Below are positions 32,026-40,564 of a stretch of 64,000 nt of DNA, piece by piece. The first letter of the stretch is position 1; the number at the start of each line of letters is the position of its first letter. The position numbers and the translations under genes are program-made. Under the pieces are notes generated by a model. That model saw only the letters and a list, made by a program, of their open reading frames with translations. It searched no databases and was not told the origin of the DNA. The stretch covers positions 124,001-188,000 of the forward strand of contig NZ_BMKE01000003.1 of assembly GCF_014643915.1 (NCBI RefSeq). Direction: 5' to 3'. Source of the stretch: Oceanisphaera marina. Its GTDB lineage: Bacteria > Pseudomonadota > Gammaproteobacteria > Enterobacterales > Aeromonadaceae.

Positions 32026-32604
32026 ATGAGCGATTATTTAACAGACCAGCAGCTGGTTGAACGGGTACAGCGTGGCGATAAAAACGCGTACAACCTGCTG
32101 GTAAAAAAATATCAACATAAAGTGGCGAACCTAGTGTCTCGATACGTGTCCAATCCAGGAGATGTACCCGATGTGACGCAAGAGGCTTTCATCAAGGCCT
32201 ATCGTGCCTTGCCCGGATTTCGGGGGGAAAGCGCCTTTTATACCTGGTTATATCGAATCGCGGTCAACACTGCGAAAAACTATCTGGTGGCGTTAAGAAG
32301 GAGGCCACCGGGGCGAGACGTAGAAATTGAAGATGCTGAATATTATGACGGTGGCGATGGTTTAAGAGATCAGGCGACACCGGAACGACTCATGTTATCG
32401 GACGAGATCAAGCGTGCAGTGTTCGACACCATAGAAACACTGCCGGAAGATCTTAAAACGGCGATAACCTTGCGAGAGCTGGAAGGGATGAGCTATGAGG
32501 ATATTGCGCATGTGATGGATTGCCCGGTAGGGACAGTTCGCTCTCGAATCTTTCGAGCACGTGAAGCAATAGATAAGCAAGTCCAGCCGTTACTTCAGGG
32601 TTGA
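32026..32604 (+). CDS. rpoE: RNA polymerase envelope-stress sigma factor SigmaE
   Basis: 192 residues, the E. coli length, beginning MSDYLTDQQLVERVQRGD. Region 2 (DVTQEAFIKAYRALPGFRGESAFYTWLYRIAVN) and region 4 (LREL-EGMSYEDIAHVMDCPVGTVRSRIFRARE) are complete. The longer open frame to 31897 includes the promoter and is rejected. GGAGG is 14 bp upstream, rather far. First gene of rpoE-rseA-rseB-rseC, which runs on towards lepA, lepB, rnc, era, recO and pdxJ. Confidence 0.97.
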   Translation: MSDYLTDQQLVERVQRGDKNAYNLLVKKYQHKVANLVSRYVSNPGDVPDVTQEAFIKAYRALPGFRGESAFYTWLYRIAVNTAKNYLVALRRRPPGRDVEIEDAEYYDGGDGLRDQATPERLMLSDEIKRAVFDTIETLPEDLKTAITLRELEGMSYEDIAHVMDCPVGTVRSRIFRAREAIDKQVQPLLQG

Positions 32605-32620
32605 ACGGGGAATAACTGTT

Positions 32621-33199
32621 ATGGCAAACGTTATGGCAAATAAAGAGCAAATCTCGGCACTGGTAGATGGAGAAATCCAGGACAAGGTCTTGCTTGAGCA
32701 ACTCGGTAACGAGCCGGATCTGGCCGATACTTTTGGCCGCTATCATTTATACGGTGATGTGCTGCGCAACGAGATACCCAGCCACTTGCAGCTGGATTTG
32801 AGTGACCGTATTGCAGCGGCTCTGAACGACGAACCCGCCATGGTGGCTGCACCGGCAACATCGTCGTTTGATGAGGGGGGGAAAGCCACCGAAAAAGACA
32901 ATGTGGTACGGCCTCGTTTTGGACGAGTGTCGCCCTTGCTTCGTTATGTTGGGCAATTTGCGGTGGCAGCGTCTGTGTCGGCAGCCCTGATTGTGGGCGT
33001 GCAGCAATATAGCCAGAACGACTTGCAGTCTCCGGTGCTGAACACGATTCCTTTGAATGGTGGTGCGGCTCCCGTTAGCTTGAACTATCAGATGGAACCG
33101 CGTCAGCAGGTCAATGAACAGGCTCTGCTGGAGCAGCAGCGTCGTATTCATGAGTTGTTAATGGATCATGAGTTGCAGCAACGACTGCGCCAAAACTAA
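32621..33199 (+). CDS. rseA: Anti-SigmaE factor RseA
   Basis: 192-residue single-pass inner-membrane protein. The cytoplasmic N-terminus opens with KEQISALVDGE, which holds SigmaE; a hydrophobic segment at about 110-130 (VGQFAVAASVSAALIVGV) crosses the membrane; the periplasmic tail is Gln/Glu-rich and is the expected target of DegS then RseP. An in-frame ATG at 32633 is an alternative start. It follows rpoE by 16 bp. Confidence 0.92.
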   Translation: MANVMANKEQISALVDGEIQDKVLLEQLGNEPDLADTFGRYHLYGDVLRNEIPSHLQLDLSDRIAAALNDEPAMVAAPATSSFDEGGKATEKDNVVRPRFGRVSPLLRYVGQFAVAASVSAALIVGVQQYSQNDLQSPVLNTIPLNGGAAPVSLNYQMEPRQQVNEQALLEQQRRIHELLMDHELQQRLRQN

Positions 33200-33211
33200 A
33201 GGTAATTGGTC

Positions 33212-34198
33212 TTGAGAATACAGGGGCTGCGTGCCGTTATCCTGATAGTGGCCTGGGTGTTGCCCGGTGTCGTTATGGCTGAGGAAGACTCAGCAGAAGT
33301 GGTGTTGCAACGTATGCAACAGGCTTATCATCAACTGAACTTCGAGCTGACGCTTATCGAATTCAGCCAGGGGCAGCTTGAACCCAAGCGCCTGACCCGG
33401 GGGCATTTGAATGGGCAGGTACTGACCCATCTGACCCATCTTAACGGACGTCCTCGCGAGTTTGTGCAGCGTGACGATGAAACCAGTTTTTTTGATGCCA
33501 GCCACAGTGGCTATACCCTGAAAGACGCCAATTTACCCGGGCTCTTCTATCGTCTGCAACAGGTGTCGCTGCCTCCCATGCTGGAGCATTACGATGCCGT
33601 GCTGGCCGGACGCAGCCGGGTGTTGGGCCGCGTGGCTCAGGTCGTGCGACTGGTGCCCAGGGCGCCGGGTTATTATGGCTATGTGTTGTGGCTGGATCAG
33701 GAAAGCGGTTTGCTGGTCAAGCTGGATACCTTGAATCAGGATGCGACCGTAGTAGAGCAAAGCATGGGCGTGGCACTTAAAATCAGCGATACCCCCAGTC
33801 CGCTGGTCAACGAGCTGAAAATAGCTTCATTGCCACCGGCCATGTCGGTTACCGATGTGTATCCTATGCCGCAACAACCCTTGCCCTGGCACATAGGCTG
33901 GCTACCCGATGGTTTCCAACTGCGCTCGCAAGACAGGCACAAGTTACCCATTACCGAACAGCCTGTTGATTACCTGATGTTGTCTAACGGTTTGGTCGAC
34001 ATATCCGTTTATATTGCCAAGGCAGGAGCCGAGGCCGATATGAACCAGCAGTTGATTCGGCAGGGTGCTACGCATCTGCTCAGTCTGATGAATCCAAGAC
34101 AGGTCGAAATCACCGTAGTGGGCGCGATTCCTGCCGATACGGCTCGCCAGATAGCGGAATCGATCGCGTATGACGAGGCGTCCTCAACTGCGCCATAA
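33212..34198 (+). CDS. rseB: Periplasmic SigmaE regulator RseB
   Basis: About 328 residues with a signal peptide ending near VVMAEED. It binds the RseA tail and shields it from DegS until displaced by lipopolysaccharide. MucB/RseB N-terminal lipoprotein-like domain to about 210, then the C-terminal domain after YPMPQQPLPWHIGWLPDGF. No ATG fits: TTG at 33212 has AAGG 9 bp upstream and is preferred to TTG at 33206. Confidence 0.92.
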   Translation: MRIQGLRAVILIVAWVLPGVVMAEEDSAEVVLQRMQQAYHQLNFELTLIEFSQGQLEPKRLTRGHLNGQVLTHLTHLNGRPREFVQRDDETSFFDASHSGYTLKDANLPGLFYRLQQVSLPPMLEHYDAVLAGRSRVLGRVAQVVRLVPRAPGYYGYVLWLDQESGLLVKLDTLNQDATVVEQSMGVALKISDTPSPLVNELKIASLPPAMSVTDVYPMPQQPLPWHIGWLPDGFQLRSQDRHKLPITEQPVDYLMLSNGLVDISVYIAKAGAEADMNQQLIRQGATHLLSLMNPRQVEITVVGAIPADTARQIAESIAYDEASSTAP

Positions 34199-34219
34199 CA
34201 GCACAACAAGAGCCAGCGT

Positions 34220-34669
34220 ATGATAGAAGAAGTTGCCACCGTATCGGCCGTGTATGCCGGCGGGGTAGAAGTGGTCTGTTTTAGCAAGTCGGCCTGCGGC
34301 CAGTGCAAGCAGAACAGCCAGTGCGGCACCGGTCTGGTGTCCAAGGCCCTGCCGGGCCGGGATCACAGATTCAGAATTGCCACCGACTTGCCGCTCGCGG
34401 TTGATCAACAGGTGCGCATCGGTATTCCCGAGCACAGCCTGATCAACAGTGCTCTGCTGGTTTATCTCTTGCCCCTGTTGTTATTGCTGGGGGGCGCCTT
34501 GCTGGCCAGCGCCGGGCTGGGGATGGGAGATGGCGGTACCCTGGCCGGAGCGGCCGTGGGAGGCTTTATCGGGTTTATGCTGGCATCACGCTGGGCCAAG
34601 GGCAATAATCGCTTACAAACCGACCCCGTCATTATCGCTCCCATACTACCGGTGACCAATATCGACTAA
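34220..34669 (+). CDS. rseC: RseC/SoxR-reducing system protein
   Basis: 149 residues. Cytoplasmic N-terminal Cys cluster CFSKSACGQCKQNSQCGTG (C-x5-C-x2-C-x5-C) that may carry an Fe-S centre, then two membrane helices at about 75-120. In E. coli it has a modest positive effect on SigmaE and takes part in SoxR reduction. Last member of the rse group; 81 bp separate it from lepA. Confidence 0.92.
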   Translation: MIEEVATVSAVYAGGVEVVCFSKSACGQCKQNSQCGTGLVSKALPGRDHRFRIATDLPLAVDQQVRIGIPEHSLINSALLVYLLPLLLLLGGALLASAGLGMGDGGTLAGAAVGGFIGFMLASRWAKGNNRLQTDPVIIAPILPVTNID

Positions 34670-34750
34670 GGATTGGCCACGGTAGGGCTAATCCAGTAGA
34701 ATCCTGCCTTTGACTCTTCGCTTTTCAGACTACGGACTCCTTATTGCATC

Positions 34751-36547
34751 ATGAAGCATATTCGTAACTTTTCCGTCATCGCTCACATAGACCACGGCAA
34801 GTCCACCCTGTCCGATCGCCTGATCCAGGTGTGTGGCGGCCTATCTGACCGAGAAATGCAGCAGCAAGTGCTCGATTCTATGGATCTGGAGCGCGAGCGA
34901 GGCATTACCATTAAAGCTCAGAGTGTGACCCTGAACTACCAGGCTGACGACGGCGAACAATACCAGCTCAATTTTATCGATACCCCGGGGCACGTGGATT
35001 TCTCTTATGAGGTATCGCGTTCTCTTGCCGCCTGTGAAGGCGCCTTGCTGGTAGTGGACGCGGGTCAGGGCGTTGAGGCACAAACTCTGGCCAATTGTTA
35101 CACCGCGCTGGACATGGATCTGGAAGTGGTGCCGGTACTGAACAAAATCGACCTGCCCCAGGCCGAACCCGAGCGGGTGGCCGAAGAAATTGAAAACATA
35201 GTGGGTATCGACGCCATGGATGCGGTGCGTTGTTCCGCCAAGACCGGTCTGGGTGTCGATGCCGTACTGGAAACCATAGTGCGCCAGATCCCGCCGCCAG
35301 AGGGTAACCCCGAAGGCCCGCTGCAGGCGCTGATCATCGACTCCTGGTTTGACCCTTATCTGGGCGTGGTGTCGCTGGTGCGCGTCAAGCACGGCAACCT
35401 GAAAAAGAACGACAAGATCAAGGTGATGAGCACCGGCCAGGTATGGGGTGTGGATCGCATTGGTATTTTTACCCCAAAGCAGAAAGATACCGACGGCCTG
35501 AATTGCGGTGAAGTTGGCTGGGTGGTGTGTGGTATCAAGGAGATCCACGGTGCACCTGTGGGCGATACCCTGACCCACGCCAAGCACGGTGCAGACAAGC
35601 CGCTGCCGGGCTTCAAGAAAGTGAAGCCTCAGGTGTATGCGGGTTTGTTCCCTATTTCTGCCGATGACTATGAAGCCTTCCGTGATGCCCTCGACAAGCT
35701 ATCGCTGAACGATGCGTCCTTGTTCTACGAGCCAGAAACCTCCAACGCCCTGGGCTTTGGTTTCCGTTGTGGCTTCCTGGGCATGCTGCACATGGAAATC
35801 GTTCAGGAACGCCTGGAGCGGGAATACGATCTGGACCTGATCACCACGGCACCCACAGTGGTGTACGAAATTGTTCAGACCAACGGCGAAACCATTCATA
35901 TTTCCAGCCCATCGAATTTGCCGCCGCTCAACAACATTGAAGAGCTGCGCGAGCCGATTGCCGAATGTAATATTCTGGTGCCGCAAGAATACCTGGGTAA
36001 CGTGATTACCCTGTGTATCGAAAAGCGTGGCATGCAGACCAATATGGTCTACCACGGCAACCAGGTGGCACTGAGCTACGATATTCCCATGGCCGAAGTG
36101 GTGCTCGACTTCTTCGACCGCCTCAAGTCGTGCAGCCGGGGTTACGCCTCGCTGGATTACAGCTTCAGCCGCTTTGAAGTCGCCGACATGGTACGATTGG
36201 ATATCATGATCAACGGCGATCGCGTTGATGCATTGGCGAATATTACCCATAAAGAAAATGCCTTGTACCGAGGCCGTCAGCTGGTGGAAAAAATGCGCGA
36301 GCTGATCCCGCGCCAGATGTTCGATATTGCCATTCAGGCGTCCATCGGCAGCCAGATTATCTCGCGCAGCACGGTGAAAGCCTTGCGCAAAGACGTGACC
36401 GCCAAGTGTTATGGCGGCGACGTCAGCCGGAAGAAAAAGCTGCTGGCCAAGCAGAAAGAAGGTAAAAAACGCATGAAGTCATTGGGGCGGGTAGACATTC
36501 CGCAAGATGCCTTCCTGGCGATTCTCCACGTGGGTAAGGACAAATAA
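34751..36547 (+). CDS. lepA: Elongation factor 4 (back-translocase LepA)
   Basis: Ribosomal GTPase of 598 residues. G1 AHIDHGKS, switch [21 protein letters not shown], then EF-G-like domains II, III and V and the LepA-specific C-terminal domain with [23 protein letters not shown]. Followed by lepB after only 2 bp, so co-translated with it. Confidence 0.97.
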   Translation: MKHIRNFSVIAHIDHGKSTLSDRLIQVCGGLSDREMQQQVLDSMDLERERGITIKAQSVTLNYQADDGEQYQLNFIDTPGHVDFSYEVSRSLAACEGALLVVDAGQGVEAQTLANCYTALDMDLEVVPVLNKIDLPQAEPERVAEEIENIVGIDAMDAVRCSAKTGLGVDAVLETIVRQIPPPEGNPEGPLQALIIDSWFDPYLGVVSLVRVKHGNLKKNDKIKVMSTGQVWGVDRIGIFTPKQKDTDGLNCGEVGWVVCGIKEIHGAPVGDTLTHAKHGADKPLPGFKKVKPQVYAGLFPISADDYEAFRDALDKLSLNDASLFYEPETSNALGFGFRCGFLGMLHMEIVQERLEREYDLDLITTAPTVVYEIVQTNGETIHISSPSNLPPLNNIEELREPIAECNILVPQEYLGNVITLCIEKRGMQTNMVYHGNQVALSYDIPMAEVVLDFFDRLKSCSRGYASLDYSFSRFEVADMVRLDIMINGDRVDALANITHKENALYRGRQLVEKMRELIPRQMFDIAIQASIGSQIISRSTVKALRKDVTAKCYGGDVSRKKKLLAKQKEGKKRMKSLGRVDIPQDAFLAILHVGKDK

Positions 36548-36549
36548 TT

Positions 36550-37464
36550 ATGGCAAGCAACTTTGCCCTGATTTTAGTACTGGTTACCCTGGTGAGCGGC
36601 ATTATCTGGGCCTGTGATAAATGGCTGTGGGCGCCCGCCAGGGCGCGCAAGATTGCCGAAGCACAACAGGCTCATGGCAACAAGGTAGATGCCGCCGTGG
36701 TGGCTCGCGCCGCCAAGGTGCCGGGCTGGATTGAGCAGGCGCGCTCCATCTTTCCGGTGATCGCCGTGGTGCTGGTCTTGCGCTCGTTTATTTATGAGCC
36801 GTTTCAAATTCCGTCCGGCTCCATGATGCCGACCTTGCTGGTGGGTGATTTCATTCTGGTAGAAAAATTTGCCTATGGTCTGAAAGAGCCGGTGGGTAAT
36901 ACCACTCTGATTGCAACCGGCCAGCCCAAGCGGGGCGATGTGGTGGTGTTCAAATATCCGGAAGATACCCGGGTTGACTACATCAAGCGTGTTATCGGCC
37001 TGCCCGGAGATCGTATTGTCTATCAAGACAAGCAGCTGTTTATCAAGCCGGCTTGTGAGGGGGATAACTGCCCCGATTTTGCTCCTGTAGAATTGGACCC
37101 GCTGCAAAAAGGGGAATTTTCTCAGATGGGGGTTGAGCTGGAACGTTACCGTGAAAGCCTGACCGAGCAGACGCATGATATTTTGCGCAACCCCATGTTA
37201 CCGGACCGGGTGTCCATGTATTACCGTCAGCCAAATACGGCACTAAATGAGTGGGTGGTTCCTGCCGGTCACTACTTTACAATGGGCGACAACCGAGACA
37301 ACAGCACCGATAGCCGGTTCTGGGGTTTTGTGCCCGAAGAAAATTTAGTGGGTAAGGCAGTGGCTATCTGGATTAGCTTTGAATTTGAACGCAACGCCGA
37401 CAGCTGGCTACCTGCCTGGGTGCCCAGTAATGTCCGCTTCAGCCGCATAGGCGCAATTCGTTAA
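36550..37464 (+). CDS. lepB: Signal peptidase I
   Basis: 304 residues with two N-terminal membrane helices. Box [14 protein letters not shown] holds the catalytic Ser (about 95), box [11 protein letters not shown]...[11 protein letters not shown] holds the Lys, and box [18 protein letters not shown] closes the site. It cuts signal peptides of exported proteins at the outer face of the inner membrane. The stop overlaps the rnc ATG by one base. Confidence 0.96.
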   Translation: MASNFALILVLVTLVSGIIWACDKWLWAPARARKIAEAQQAHGNKVDAAVVARAAKVPGWIEQARSIFPVIAVVLVLRSFIYEPFQIPSGSMMPTLLVGDFILVEKFAYGLKEPVGNTTLIATGQPKRGDVVVFKYPEDTRVDYIKRVIGLPGDRIVYQDKQLFIKPACEGDNCPDFAPVELDPLQKGEFSQMGVELERYRESLTEQTHDILRNPMLPDRVSMYYRQPNTALNEWVVPAGHYFTMGDNRDNSTDSRFWGFVPEENLVGKAVAIWISFEFERNADSWLPAWVPSNVRFSRIGAIR

Positions 37465-38132
37465 TGAAAAAACTGAATATATTACAAAAAAAACTGGGAT
37501 ATACCTTTAACGACGAAGCCATGCTGGTGCGTGCTCTCACGCACCGCAGTGCCGGCTCTCGTCACAATGAGCGACTGGAGTTTTTGGGTGATTCCCTGCT
37601 GAGCATGGTGATTGCCGATGCCCTTTTTCACCGTTTTCCTAAGGTGAACGAAGGTGATATGTCACGCATGCGTGCCACTCTGGTTCGAGAAAAAACCCTG
37701 GCCGAACTGGCGCGGGAGTTTGAACTGGGCGATTATTTGATCCTGGGACCGGGTGAGCTGAAAAGCGGCGGTTTTCGCCGCGAGTCCATTCTGGCGGATG
37801 CGGTAGAGGCATTGATTGGTGCCGTTTATCTGGATGCCAATATCGAACAGATGCAAACCATGCTGCTGTCCTGGTATGAAGATCGACTGAACGGCATTCA
37901 GCCGGGCATCGATCAAAAAGATCCCAAGACCCGGTTGCAAGAGTTATTGCAAGGCAAGCGCAAGCCGCTGCCAACCTATACGGTGGTGAATGTGATTGGT
38001 GAAGCCCACAATCAAAAGTTTACCGTGCATTGTCACATTGAAGGCATGCCAGAACCTGTGATTGGTCTCGGTACCAGCCGCCGCAAGGCCGAGCAATCTG
38101 CCGCCGAACATGCCTTGGAAGTATTGCTATGA
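37464..38132 (+). CDS. rnc: Ribonuclease III
   Basis: 222 residues. The signature [11 protein letters not shown] at about 38-48 has the catalytic acidic residues; [10 protein letters not shown] has the second set. A C-terminal dsRNA-binding domain (about 155-222) is complete. Processes rRNA precursors and cuts double-stranded RNA. Overlaps era by 4 bp (ATGA). Confidence 0.97.
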   Translation: MKKLNILQKKLGYTFNDEAMLVRALTHRSAGSRHNERLEFLGDSLLSMVIADALFHRFPKVNEGDMSRMRATLVREKTLAELAREFELGDYLILGPGELKSGGFRRESILADAVEALIGAVYLDANIEQMQTMLLSWYEDRLNGIQPGIDQKDPKTRLQELLQGKRKPLPTYTVVNVIGEAHNQKFTVHCHIEGMPEPVIGLGTSRRKAEQSAAEHALEVLL

Positions 38133-39034
38133 CAGCTGAAGAACAAACTTATTGTGGCTTTATTGCCATTGTCGGCCGCCCGAACGTGGGTAAATCGACC
38201 CTGCTTAACCAGTTACTGGGGCAAAAGGTCAGTATTACCTCGCGCAAGCCACAAACGACCCGTCACCGTATCATGGGCATCGATACGGTCGGCGCGTATC
38301 AGGCCATTTATGTGGATACCCCCGGGTTGCACATCGAAGAAAAGCGGGCCATCAACCGTCTGATGAACCGGGCAGCCAGCAGCTCGCTGGGCGATGTGGA
38401 AATGGTGGTGTTCATGGTGGAGGGCACCAAATGGACAGCCGACGACGAAATGGTGGTCAACAAACTGCGCCGCATGGACTGCCCGGTGGTGCTGGCGATC
38501 AACAAGATTGATAACGTTGAAAGCAAAGAAGAGCTGCTGCCACACATGCAGTGGCTGGCCACCAAGATGGATTTTGCCGACATAGTGCCGATTTCGGCGG
38601 AAAAAGGCACTAATATCGATACCATTGCCAAGCTGGCTCGATCTCGTTTGAAACCGTCTTTGCACTATTTTCCCGAAGACTATATTACCGACCGTTCGTC
38701 ACGTTTTATGGCGGCCGAAATCATCCGCGAAAAGCTGATGCGCTTCATGGGTGAAGAACTGCCCTATTCGGTGACGGTAGAAATTGAAGACTACAAGGTC
38801 ACCGAGCAGGGCATAGTGCACATCAACGGCCTGATCCTGGTCGAGCGCAGCGGCCAGAAGCGCATGGTGATCGGCAACAAGGGCGAAAAGCTGAAGATCA
38901 TCGGCACCGAAGCGCGACTCGATCTGGAGCGATTGCTCGAGCAAAAAGTGTTTCTCGAGTTGTGGGTCAAGGTGAAATCGGGCTGGGCCGATGATGAACG
39001 AGCCCTGCGCAGCCTGGGGTATGGTGACGATTGA
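38129..39034 (+). CDS. era: Ribosome-assembly GTPase Era
   Basis: 301 residues. GTPase motifs [14 protein letters not shown] and NKID, then the KH domain with [17 protein letters not shown]. It binds the 3' end of 16S rRNA during 30S maturation. Translationally coupled to rnc and recO by overlapping start and stop codons. Confidence 0.97.
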   Translation: MTAEEQTYCGFIAIVGRPNVGKSTLLNQLLGQKVSITSRKPQTTRHRIMGIDTVGAYQAIYVDTPGLHIEEKRAINRLMNRAASSSLGDVEMVVFMVEGTKWTADDEMVVNKLRRMDCPVVLAINKIDNVESKEELLPHMQWLATKMDFADIVPISAEKGTNIDTIAKLARSRLKPSLHYFPEDYITDRSSRFMAAEIIREKLMRFMGEELPYSVTVEIEDYKVTEQGIVHINGLILVERSGQKRMVIGNKGEKLKIIGTEARLDLERLLEQKVFLELWVKVKSGWADDERALRSLGYGDD

Positions 39035-39744
39035 TGACGGCGCATGCCGCCTTCGTTATTCACAGTCGCCCCTATCGAGAAACCAGCCAGCTGGTTGAGG
39101 TATTTACTCGAGAGCAGGGGCGTCAGAGCCTGGTTGCCAAAGGGAGCCGTCAGCCGCGCTCTCCGCTTAAAGGGCTGTTACAGCCCTTTGTGCCGTTGGC
39201 ACTTACCTTTGCCGGCAAGGGCGAGTTGAAAAACCTGCATCGCGCAGAGGCCACGGCACCCGCCATTCGCCTTACGGGGACCGCCCTGTACAGCGGCCTG
39301 TATCTCAACGAACTGATTTATTACCTGCTGGAAACCCATACCCCTTTCGACGAGGTGTTTGAGGCCTATCACAAGACGCTGATGAATTTGGCCAATGGTG
39401 AAGGAATTGAACCCTGCCTGCGTCATTTCGAGTTTTATATGTTAAATATACTGGGCTACGGCGTGGATTTTACTATCGACGCCGACAGTGGTCAGGCCGT
39501 TGATCCTGGCGCCTGGTATCAGTATCAATCGGAGTCCGGCTTTGTTCGCCTTGCCAAGCCCGAGCCGGGCGCCTATGCCGGGGATCACCTTTATGCACTG
39601 GCCGAGCTCGATTTGACCCGAGCCGATGTGCTGGTCTCTGCCAAACGTTTCAGTCGTCAGGCACTGGCCCCTTATCTGGGAGGCCGGGCCTTGCGCAGTC
39701 GCGCCCTGTTTATCAAAGGAAAGAGAGGAAGTCGCAGTGAGTGA
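39034..39744 (+). CDS. recO: DNA repair protein RecO
   Basis: 236 residues from ATG 39034, which overlaps the era stop. OB-fold N-terminal domain ([21 protein letters not shown]) and a helical C-terminal domain with [15 protein letters not shown]. It loads RecA on SSB-coated DNA with RecR. The typical zinc cysteines are absent, as in E. coli RecO. Confidence 0.94.
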   Translation: MTAHAAFVIHSRPYRETSQLVEVFTREQGRQSLVAKGSRQPRSPLKGLLQPFVPLALTFAGKGELKNLHRAEATAPAIRLTGTALYSGLYLNELIYYLLETHTPFDEVFEAYHKTLMNLANGEGIEPCLRHFEFYMLNILGYGVDFTIDADSGQAVDPGAWYQYQSESGFVRLAKPEPGAYAGDHLYALAELDLTRADVLVSAKRFSRQALAPYLGGRALRSRALFIKGKRGSRSE

Positions 39745-40474
39745 ATTGTATTTAGGCGTAAATATCGATCATATTGCCACTTTGCGTAACGCCAGGGGAA
39801 CCAGTTATCCGGATCCTGTTGCGGCGGCATCACTGGCCGAGCAGGCGGGCGCAGACGGTATTACCGTGCACCTGCGCGAAGACCGACGTCATATTATCGA
39901 CCGCGATGTCGAGATATTGAGCCAGACCATTCAAACCCGCATGAATCTTGAGATGGCGGTTACCGACGAGATGATCGATATTGCCTGTCGGATCAAGCCG
40001 GCGTTTGTGTGTCTGGTACCGGAAAAGCGTGAAGAAGTGACCACCGAAGGTGGTCTGGACGTGGCCGGACAGCTCGACAAGGTTGGGGCGGCGGTGGCGC
40101 GCCTGACCGAGGCGGGAATCAAGGTGTCTTTGTTTATCGACGCCGACCGTGCCCAGATTGATGCGGTGGTCAAAACCGGCGCGCCCTATATCGAGATCCA
40201 CACCGGCCATTATGCCGATGCCCCCAACGAAGCCGAGCGCTGTGCCGAGCTGAAGCGCATTGCGGCGTCGGCGTCTTATGCCCACGATGCCGGACTCAAG
40301 GTTAACGGTGGTCACGGCCTGCATTACCATAATGTAAAGCCCATTGCCGCCATCCCCGAGATGCTGGAGCTGAACATCGGCCATGCCATTATCGCCAGAG
40401 CCGCCTTCGACGGTCTGGAGAAAGCCATCCGCGACATGAAACGCCTGATGCGCGAAGCCCGCCAAGGCGTCTAA
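39737..40474 (+). CDS. pdxJ: Pyridoxine 5'-phosphate synthase
   Basis: 245-residue TIM barrel from GTG 39737, 8 bp inside recO, with GAGG upstream. [28 protein letters not shown] and [12 protein letters not shown] are family motifs. It condenses deoxyxylulose phosphate with aminoacetone phosphate to PNP. E. coli has acpS next; here the stop is followed at once by a 7-bp-periodic array and the end of convergent barA. Confidence 0.95.
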   Translation: MSELYLGVNIDHIATLRNARGTSYPDPVAAASLAEQAGADGITVHLREDRRHIIDRDVEILSQTIQTRMNLEMAVTDEMIDIACRIKPAFVCLVPEKREEVTTEGGLDVAGQLDKVGAAVARLTEAGIKVSLFIDADRAQIDAVVKTGAPYIEIHTGHYADAPNEAERCAELKRIAASASYAHDAGLKVNGGHGLHYHNVKPIAAIPEMLELNIGHAIIARAAFDGLEKAIRDMKRLMREARQGV

Positions 40475-40480
40475 AAAACC

Positions 40481-40555
40481 GGGATTCGGGACTGGGGAGT
40501 GGGGATTTGAATGTCGCTGTCCCTAGCTCCGAATCTTCTAATCCCCAGTCCCTCA
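40481..40555 (+). repeat. GGGANTS 7-bp-periodic arrays between convergent pdxJ and barA
   Basis: Six bp after the pdxJ stop: GGGATTC GGGACTG GGGAGTG GGGATTT (40481-40508), four units in exact phase. On the opposite strand, just after the barA stop, GGGACTG GGGATTA (40555-40540) follows with weaker units beyond. Same layout as ygfX/nadB but with an unrelated heptamer. Confidence 0.8.
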
Positions 40556-40564
40556 TCTCAGCAG

